A program made the translations under genes and the position numbers. A DNA stretch of 8,726 bases from Paracoccaceae bacterium (GTDB lineage: Bacteria > Pseudomonadota > Alphaproteobacteria > Rhodobacterales > Rhodobacteraceae). The DNA lies in contig DAOUQK010000135.1 in assembly GCA_030625695.1 (NCBI GenBank), forward strand, positions 1 through 8,726, read 5' to 3'. Positions 1 to 5,097 of the stretch are shown here, piece by piece (within the stretch, counting starts at the first letter, position 1; the number at the start of each line of letters is the position of its first letter). The notes beneath the pieces are model-generated. The model was not told where the DNA came from, ran no database searches, and saw nothing but the letters and a program-made list of their open reading frames with translations.

Positions 1-261
1 ATCACCAAACGGCTGATTGAGGACGGGCGGCGGCAGCTGGTTTTGCGCGATCCACTTGAGTTGCCTTTCCCGGTGCGTATGCTTCAGGGAACACACGATA
101 CGGCGGTGTCGACCGAGACTGCGCTGCGTCTGATGAACCACGCAACGGGTTCGGACATGCGCCTGACGCTGGTTAAAGGCGCGGATCACCGGTTTTCGGA
201 TGACCCTTGTCTGGCGATGATCAAAGAGTCGGTTCTGGATGTTATTGAGAAGAGAGAGTAA
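1..261 (+). CDS. Alpha/beta hydrolase, C-terminal part (5' end outside window)
   Basis: The frame is open from the first base, so this is the last 86 residues of a longer protein; the TTG at 43 is internal, not a start. It reads as the end of a serine hydrolase of the alpha/beta-fold class, resembling the ABHD10-like / S33 aminopeptidase-like enzymes common in alphaproteobacteria. Visible residues (numbered from the window edge) are the acidic member of the triad in LQGTHD (Asp33) and the catalytic histidine in GADHRFS (His63), each in its normal setting after the sixth and eighth strands. The nucleophile elbow lies upstream and cannot be checked. The stop TAA shares its last A with the ATG of the next gene (TAATG), so the two are probably translationally coupled. 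The fold is clear; the substrate is unknown, with esterase or thioesterase activity the usual expectation. Confidence 0.85.
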   Translation: MTKRLIEDGRRQLVLRDPLELPFPVRMLQGTHDTAVSTETALRLMNHATGSDMRLTLVKGADHRFSDDPCLAMIKESVLDVIEKRE

Positions 262-1253
262 TGCGCAGAATCGGTAAGTTTTTGGGGCGGGTATTGGCCG
301 TACTGGTCGTGGTTGGCGTCGCCTTGTGGCAGTTTGGACCATATGAAGAGGTCGATCTGGGCGCGTCTTTTGATCCGGGTAAATTTGACAAAGGGGTGCA
401 GACCTATTTCGAGACGATAGAATCCAAGGTCGGTGACATTTTCCCGGGCACCGAAAAGCGGGTGATCTGGGCCGACGGATTCATCGGGAAACGAACCACG
501 GTTTCAGTGCTTTACGTGCATGGATTTTCGGCGACGTCAGAGGAAATCCGCCCGGTTCCTGACCGGATTGCCGCCGATTTGGGCGCCAATTTGGTGTATA
601 CCCGGCTTCAGGGCCACGGGGTTCCCGGAGCCGAGCTGGGACGCGCATCGGCCAGCACATGGATGGCTGAAATGGCCGAAGGGTTGGCAGCCGCGCGCGC
701 TGTGGGCGACCGGGTGGTGGTGATATCCACCTCGACCGGGGGCACATTGGCAGCGGCGGCGGCGTTGAACCCCAAGATGGCGGACAAGGTGGCGGCGATG
801 ATCTTTGTGTCTCCGAATTTCGGCCTTAACAGCTGGGCTGCGTTTTTGATGACATGGCCGGCCGCAAAATATTGGTTACCGGTGGTATTGGGCGGCGAAT
901 ACCGTTCTTCGTCTGACAATCCGGCCCGCGCGGGGTACTGGAGTAACCCCTTTCCGTTTGCGGCTTTGGTGCCGATGGGGGCGCTGGTAAAAAGGGTCGT
1001 GGCCCTTGATTTCACACAGGTCGACACCCCGGCATTGTTCTGGTTTTCCGAAGATGACAAGGTTGTGCGCCCGGATTTGACTCGTAAAGTTGCCGGCCAA
1101 TGGGGCGGGATTTCGGATATAATAACGGTTGAGGTGGGACCCGGTGATGATCCGCATTCACATGTGATTTCGGGTGATATCATGTCACCGGGACAGACCG
1201 CAGGCACAGTTGAGGGCATGCTGGAATGGCTGGCGAAACAAGGGGTTGAGTGA
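261..1253 (+). CDS. Membrane-anchored alpha/beta hydrolase with variant elbow (S-T-S-T-G)
   Basis: This 330-residue protein starts with a short basic stretch (MRRIGKFLGR) and a hydrophobic segment at about 9-25. That suggests an uncleaved anchor or signal sequence placing the enzyme on the periplasmic side. The hydrolase domain follows: an HGF oxyanion motif at 88-90, a nucleophile elbow at 155-161 reading ISTSTGG, with Ser158 as the likely nucleophile, an acidic residue in SEDDKVV (Asp266 most likely), and a histidine in PHSHVISGD (His301 likely). The usual first glycine of GxSxG is serine here (Ser156). The reaction is presumably ester or thioester hydrolysis of an unknown substrate. The ATG overlaps the upstream stop and has a purine-rich GAGAGAG just before it. 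The stop TGA at 1251-1253 overlaps the next start. Fold assignment is firm; substrate and topology are inference. Confidence 0.88.
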   Translation: MRRIGKFLGRVLAVLVVVGVALWQFGPYEEVDLGASFDPGKFDKGVQTYFETIESKVGDIFPGTEKRVIWADGFIGKRTTVSVLYVHGFSATSEEIRPVPDRIAADLGANLVYTRLQGHGVPGAELGRASASTWMAEMAEGLAAARAVGDRVVVISTSTGGTLAAAAALNPKMADKVAAMIFVSPNFGLNSWAAFLMTWPAAKYWLPVVLGGEYRSSSDNPARAGYWSNPFPFAALVPMGALVKRVVALDFTQVDTPALFWFSEDDKVVRPDLTRKVAGQWGGISDIITVEVGPGDDPHSHVISGDIMSPGQTAGTVEGMLEWLAKQGVE

Positions 1254-1681
1254 TGGAGCAACGGGTCAGCCTGATCACCCTTGGGGTTGCAGACATGGGC
1301 GTGGCAGCGGCGTTTTACGAAGCACTTGGCTGGCAACGGGTCAAGGCGCAGGACGGGGTTGTAGCGTTTGACCTGATTGGTCAGACGCTGGGGCTTTATC
1401 CGCTTGAGAAACTGGCTGAGGATATGGGGTTGGAGATCGCAGCACTTGGTCATGGCGCCATGACGTTGAGCCATAATGTGCGGGAAAAAGACGATGTAGC
1501 GGCGGTTCTGGAGCGCGCGCAACAGGCCGGGGCCGAGGTGCTGAAACCGGCGGCGGATGTGTTCTGGGGTGGGCATCACGGGTATTTTCGCGCCCCTGAT
1601 GGCTGTATCTGGGAGGTGGCGTTCAATCCGTTTTCGACCTTGTCCGAGACCGGCGCGTTCCGCTGGAATGGATACGACTGA
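1253..1681 (+). CDS. VOC-superfamily (glyoxalase/bleomycin-resistance fold) protein
   Basis: The 142-residue product has the two-half layout of vicinal oxygen chelate proteins: a first beta-alpha module (LITLGVADM at 7-15, then FYEALGW at 21-27) and a second ending in HHGYFRAPDGCIWEVAFNP (108-126). The PDGxxWE signature supplies a likely metal ligand, Glu121. At the place where the first half normally carries a His or Gln ligand I read Leu7, so the metal site may be incomplete or arranged differently; His74 (LSHN) and His108/109 are other candidates. I chose ATG at 1253 over the GTG one codon earlier because AAGGGG at 1240-1245 is correctly spaced and the ATG forms TGATG with the upstream stop. 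Members of this fold include lyases, dioxygenases and antibiotic-binding proteins; nothing here decides among them. Probably co-translated with both neighbours. Confidence 0.85.
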   Translation: MEQRVSLITLGVADMGVAAAFYEALGWQRVKAQDGVVAFDLIGQTLGLYPLEKLAEDMGLEIAALGHGAMTLSHNVREKDDVAAVLERAQQAGAEVLKPAADVFWGGHHGYFRAPDGCIWEVAFNPFSTLSETGAFRWNGYD

Positions 1682-2313
1682 TGCGCAGGCCGGGGTCGAT
1701 GCGTGGGTTGGAAAACCTGGGGCGGGTGCGGCTTTCCAAGCACTTTTTCATGCGCGACTTTCTTTATTCCGAGATTGGTAATGTGCACGAATTGCAGAAC
1801 ATACCCGATGATCCCGATCTGGCGATCGAAACCGGCTCGGCGTTTTGCCAAACCCTGCTGGACCCACTGGAAGAGACGTTTGGCCGGGTGGCGGTACGGT
1901 CGGGCTACCGGTCGCGCGCGTTGAACCAATATGGCAATGAAAATCGCCTAAATTGTGCCCGGAATGACAACCCGTTGGAATGTCATATCTGGGATTGGGG
2001 GCAGGATGCCACGCGGGTGGCCGGGGCATCTGTGGTGATCCCATGGTTTGCGGATCGCTTCGAGGCGGGCCGTGATTGGCGCGATCTGGCGTGGTGGATG
2101 CATGACCATCTGAACTATTCTGAAATCTGGTTTTTCCCGAAACTCTGCGCCTTTAATCTGGTCTGGAGGCCCATACCGCAACGCCGGATCGACAGCTATA
2201 TTGCCCCGCGCGGAAACCTGTTGGCCTCGGGGGCCGAACCGGAAGAAGCATTGGCCACGCGGCAAAAAAGGTATGCAGATTTCCCACCCTTTTGCGGAAT
2301 ATCTTATCCTTGA
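1681..2313 (+). CDS. Peptidase M15-like protein, function unproven
   Basis: This is a 210-residue soluble protein with no signal peptide. Residues 16-75 (VRLSKHFFMRDFLYSE, then DPLEETFGRVAVRSGYRS) match the pattern of M15A / VanY-type Zn carboxypeptidase-like proteins, in which 'SGYRS..LN' precedes the metal site. In M15A proteins a SxHxxGxAxD motif follows; here the counterpart appears to be ECHIWDWGQD, keeping His102 and Asp109 at the right 7-residue spacing but losing the serine and glycine. A third ligand could come from the HDH at 141-143. The rest (VVIPWFADRFEAG at 118-130, IDSYIAPRG at 170-178) is unlike textbook M15 and looks specific to a Rhodobacterales subfamily. The start overlaps the preceding stop (TGATG), with GGA about 8 bases upstream. 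A peptidoglycan role would be odd for a cytosolic protein, so the activity is open. Confidence 0.7.
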   Translation: MRRPGSMRGLENLGRVRLSKHFFMRDFLYSEIGNVHELQNIPDDPDLAIETGSAFCQTLLDPLEETFGRVAVRSGYRSRALNQYGNENRLNCARNDNPLECHIWDWGQDATRVAGASVVIPWFADRFEAGRDWRDLAWWMHDHLNYSEIWFFPKLCAFNLVWRPIPQRRIDSYIAPRGNLLASGAEPEEALATRQKRYADFPPFCGISYP

Positions 2314-2377
2314 AGGGTAAGGGTCTTGTCAGGATTCTACCCAAGCGCCAGAGTGTCCCTAAAAAGGCAAGTAAGGC

Positions 2378-3088
2378 ATGACAGAAGCATTGGTATTGCT
2401 GCCGGACATGATGTGCGATGACCGGGTATTTGCACCTCAAATTAGGGCGTTAGCATCGGAACGGGCGATCACAATTGCCCCCCTTACCCAAGGCGACAGG
2501 GTCGAGGATATTGCCAGAGCGTTATTGGATCAACTGCCGAAGCGCTTTGCATTGGCCGGGCTGGGCCTTGGCGGGGTGGTGGCGATGGAAGTGTTGAAGC
2601 GGGCCAGCAACCGGGTCACGCGGCTGTGCCTGATTGGCACCAACCCGTTATCGGAACCCCCAGCCGTTGCCGCCACCCGAGAGCCGATGATCATCGGCGC
2701 ACAGGCCGGGCGATTGCAAGAAGTGCTGCGTGAGGGCATGCCGCCCGAATTCCTGGCCCCAGGCCCGGCGCGGTTAGAGATCACCAATCTGCTGCTGGAT
2801 ATGGGCCGCGATCTGGGGCCAGAGGTGTTTGTGGCGCAATCGCGCGCGATGCAGCGACGGCCTGATCAGCAGGGGACATTGCGCAAATGCGCCGTGCCGA
2901 CCCGGATCATATTTGGCGTGCACGATCCGTTCACGCCTGCCCAGCGTCAGGATTTCATGATCCGATTGCTGCCTGATGCGCAGTTGACGGTGATCGAAGA
3001 GGCCGGGCATTTGCCCACATTGGAACAGCCCGAACAGACCACTGCCACGCTGCGTGACTGGCTGGATCAGCCTTTGGTCCTGCGCTGA
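2378..3088 (+). CDS. Alpha/beta hydrolase-fold protein lacking the nucleophile serine
   Basis: The 236-residue protein has the size and layout of small alpha/beta hydrolases: VLLPDMMCDDRVF (6-18, first strand and oxyanion loop), the elbow at 59-66, a helical cap around 95-160, an acidic residue in FGVHDPFTP (Asp183), and the catalytic histidine in EEAGHLPTLEQPE (His211). The elbow reads G-L-G-L-G-G, so position 63, the nucleophile serine in active relatives (GxSxG), is glycine, encoded by GGC at 2564-2566. Asp and His are kept. As written it should not work as a serine hydrolase; it may be a binding protein, a catalytically reshaped enzyme, or carry a recent AGC-to-GGC change. The ATG is preceded only by a weak AGTAAGG. 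It is separated by 64 bp from the upstream string and may or may not share its transcript. Its 3' end overlaps the convergent gene by 22 bp. Confidence 0.88.
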   Translation: MTEALVLLPDMMCDDRVFAPQIRALASERAITIAPLTQGDRVEDIARALLDQLPKRFALAGLGLGGVVAMEVLKRASNRVTRLCLIGTNPLSEPPAVAATREPMIIGAQAGRLQEVLREGMPPEFLAPGPARLEITNLLLDMGRDLGPEVFVAQSRAMQRRPDQQGTLRKCAVPTRIIFGVHDPFTPAQRQDFMIRLLPDAQLTVIEEAGHLPTLEQPEQTTATLRDWLDQPLVLR

Positions 3089-3666
3089 GGCGGATAAAGT
3101 GCTGCGCGTTCTTGTTTCGTGGGTATGACGGCCTGGGCCACGGGTTTGCCGCTTTCATCGAAAAACGGCGTGTTCCGCCAACGCCCTGAAAGACCCGCGG
3201 CACCCATACGGGTAATGATATTCCAAACCAGGCGCGCCATACCTTTGTGGGTTGGCTTGCCTCCGGGGCGGGGCATGAAGGTTTTGCCGACCACAGGACC
3301 GATACGGCTCGGATCCTTCAGGGTTTCGGCCTTGATCCCGACGAACGGTAGTTTTCGACTTGGCGTTGTGTTGAACATCGGCTCATTGCAACATTTGGCG
3401 AACCACCGCATGGTGCCGCGTGGGCTTAGCCGCATCAGCCCCAGATTTTCGTGCCCTTGGGTAATGGTCAGTGCATCCGGCGTGGTCTGGAACAGATCAA
3501 CCGGACCCGGGGCCGGGTCGGGTTGATCAAAATAAAGTTCGCCCGCACGACAATCAGCGCAATAACACACCGAATGAGTGCCGGTTTTCACCGCCTGAGA
3601 CTCAATATTGCCCTGTAACCCACCACAAGAGCAAGAGAACTCCAGCGATAATGCGTTTTTGTCCAT
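3067..3666 (-). CDS. GFA-like / DUF6151-type zinc-cysteine protein
   Basis: This is a 199-residue protein of the glutathione-dependent formaldehyde-activating (GFA)-like class, closest by memory to the DUF6151 proteins of alphaproteobacteria. The cysteine clusters are clear: CSCGG (Cys12, Cys14), VCYCADC (Cys34, Cys36, Cys39) and KCCNEP (Cys92, Cys93), the layout that binds structural zinc in this fold. The region LRLSPRGTMRWFAKCC (about 78-93) is the family core. I place the start at the ATG at 3666-3664, which forms TGATG with the phaZ stop, rather than at the GTG one codon earlier. There is no Shine-Dalgarno sequence (the preceding bases are CGCCGCGGCG and A-rich), so translation probably depends on ribosomes finishing phaZ. 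The biochemical role is unknown. Pairing with phaZ suggests, without proving, a link to PHB mobilisation. Confidence 0.82.
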   Translation of the reverse strand: MDKNALSLEFSCSCGGLQGNIESQAVKTGTHSVCYCADCRAGELYFDQPDPAPGPVDLFQTTPDALTITQGHENLGLMRLSPRGTMRWFAKCCNEPMFNTTPSRKLPFVGIKAETLKDPSRIGPVVGKTFMPRPGGKPTHKGMARLVWNIITRMGAAGLSGRWRNTPFFDESGKPVAQAVIPTKQERAALYPPQRRTKG

Positions 3667-4973
3667 CACGCCGCGGCGTTTTTGTTTGCCGGTTTGGTTG
3701 TTTTTCTGACAGTTTTCTTAGTGGTCTTTTTGGCGGTTGAAGCACCGGAATTGGCGTTCATGAAGTCGATCACCATTGGGCGGATATTGTCGCGCCACGA
3801 CCGGCCCGCGAAGATGCCGTAATGCCCGGCACCCGGTTCGACATGGCTGGCCTTTTTCGAATCGGGCAGACCAGTACACAGATCAAGGGCGGCAATGCAT
3901 TGGCCCGGGGCCGATATATCGTCATTTGCGCCCTCAACGGTTTTCACCGCAACGCGGGTGATTTTGCCGATATCAACCTTGTGGCCATTGACGACAAATT
4001 CGTTACGGGCGATCTCGCGGCTCTTGAAAATACGCTCGACGGTCGAGAGGTAAAACTCGGCCGTCATGTCCATTACGGCCAGATATTCGTCATAAAAGCG
4101 GTTGTGCGAATCATGGTCCGAGGCCTCTCCCTGGGCCGATTTCTGGATCTGATCGGTAAACGCTTTGGTGTGGCGTTCCTGGTTCATCGACACGAACGAT
4201 GCCAGTTGCAACAGGCCGGGGTAAACCATCCGCCCAACGCCGGGATGTTTAAAGCCAACCCTCTGGATTGCCGTCTCTTCCAGCTGGCCCATAGTGATGC
4301 GGCGGCCAAAATCGGTCACATCCGTGGGGGCGGCGTCCGGGTCAACCGGCCCACCGATCAGGGTCAGGGTGCGGGGTTGCGCGTCCGGGTCCAGCTCGGC
4401 CAGATAAGCGGTGGCGGCCAGGGTCAGAGGCACGGGCTGGCAAACTGCGATCACATGGGTCTCTGGCCCCATCTCACGCATGAAATCAACTAGATAAGCT
4501 GTGTAATCCTCGATGTCGAACTTGCCCTCTGAAACCGGTATATCGCGGGCATTGTGCCAATCGGTGATATAGACTTCGCAATTCACCATCAGGCTTTTGA
4601 CCGTGCTGCGCAGCAGCGTCGCGTAATGGCCAGACATGGGTGCGACCAGCAAAACTTTGCGCGCTTGTGTCTCGCGTCCGCGCACGTTGAAATGGATCAG
4701 GTCGCCAAATGCGCGTTCCACCACTGTGTTAATCTCAACCAGATGATCCTTGCCGTCTTGGCAGGTAAAGGTGCGAATGCCCCAGTCGGGCTTGACCACC
4801 ATGCGTTCAAACGCCCGTTCCGTGACGTCGCCCCACGCCGCCATCCAGTTCAGGGCGGGGCTGGGAACCATTGAAAACATTGGGTAAGACGCCAACGCCT
4901 TGGCCGATGCACCCATCCATTGTTGGGTGTTTCGTGCGGTTTCCATCAGATCATAGGTCATCATATAGCGCAT
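3666..4973 (-). CDS. phaZ: Intracellular polyhydroxyalkanoate depolymerase PhaZ
   Basis: The 435-residue enzyme hydrolyses intracellular PHB granules to 3-hydroxybutyrate oligomers or units. It belongs to the cysteine-nucleophile depolymerase family (Ralstonia PhaZ1 type): the nucleophile is Cys178 in VIAVCQPVPL, the acid is Asp351 or Asp352 in EGANDDISAPGQ, and the histidine is His384 in GAGHYGIFAG. The N-terminal YDLMETARNT and the central TLTLIGGPVDPDAAPT are also typical. There is no signal peptide, consistent with action on native granules. The ATG at 4973-4971 has GAGGAG seven bases upstream, which settles the start over the nearby Met4 and Met5. Residues about 412-435 form a Lys/Thr/Ala-rich tail beyond the catalytic domain. 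It is divergent from phaC across a 124-bp control region and is followed, with a 1-base overlap, by the zinc-cysteine protein. Confidence 0.95.
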   Translation of the reverse strand: MRYMMTYDLMETARNTQQWMGASAKALASYPMFSMVPSPALNWMAAWGDVTERAFERMVVKPDWGIRTFTCQDGKDHLVEINTVVERAFGDLIHFNVRGRETQARKVLLVAPMSGHYATLLRSTVKSLMVNCEVYITDWHNARDIPVSEGKFDIEDYTAYLVDFMREMGPETHVIAVCQPVPLTLAATAYLAELDPDAQPRTLTLIGGPVDPDAAPTDVTDFGRRITMGQLEETAIQRVGFKHPGVGRMVYPGLLQLASFVSMNQERHTKAFTDQIQKSAQGEASDHDSHNRFYDEYLAVMDMTAEFYLSTVERIFKSREIARNEFVVNGHKVDIGKITRVAVKTVEGANDDISAPGQCIAALDLCTGLPDSKKASHVEPGAGHYGIFAGRSWRDNIRPMVIDFMNANSGASTAKKTTKKTVRKTTKPANKNAAA

Positions 4974-5097
4974 GTGTGCTCTCCTCGAACGGCCTCAACT
5001 TTGCAATCTCTCTGCGATTAAGCCAATCATGCGCTTTGCATTTTGGCGGGAACGCAGTTATTCTGCACAGCAGCATTAGTAAGGGGCAAAGGGTAAG
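4974..5097. promoter_or_regulatory. phaZ-phaC divergent control region
   Basis: These 124 bp must drive both phaZ (leftward) and phaC (rightward). For phaC a weak candidate promoter is TTTGCA at 5035-5040 with TATTCT at 5059-5064 (18-bp spacing; TTGCAT at 5036-5041 gives 17). A perfect CTGC-N3-GCAG palindrome at 5063-5073 overlaps the end of that -10. A looser TGC-N5-GCA palindrome (TGCGCTTTGCA, 5030-5040) lies on the candidate -35 and could be a second, weaker site. No convincing -35/-10 pair was found for phaZ. Promoter calls are by eye and uncertain; the palindrome is read directly. Confidence 0.6.
5063..5073. promoter_or_regulatory. Putative PhaR operator at phaC (CTGCACAGCAG)
   Basis: A perfect CTGC-N3-GCAG palindrome ends 24 bp before the phaC ATG. 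CTGC-N3/4-GCAG is the TGC-rich motif described for the Paracoccus PHB-sensing repressor PhaR. Its position over the candidate -10 and expected start site fits repression by steric block, relieved when PhaR binds polymer. Assignment to PhaR is by motif match and gene context. Confidence 0.72.

Noticed and set aside
608..1579. Reverse open frame of 323 codons antisense to the hydrolase and VOC genes
   Set aside because: Both forward genes have clear family motifs and coupled starts; the reverse translation has none.
2314..2377. Terminator or promoter in the gap before the glycine-elbow hydrolase
   Set aside because: No stem with a T-run and no convincing -35/-10 pair were found in the 64 bp, so whether this gene joins the upstream transcript stays open.
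3822..4493. Forward open frame of 223 codons antisense to phaZ
   Set aside because: Shadow of phaZ, whose catalytic residues and ribosome site are clear.
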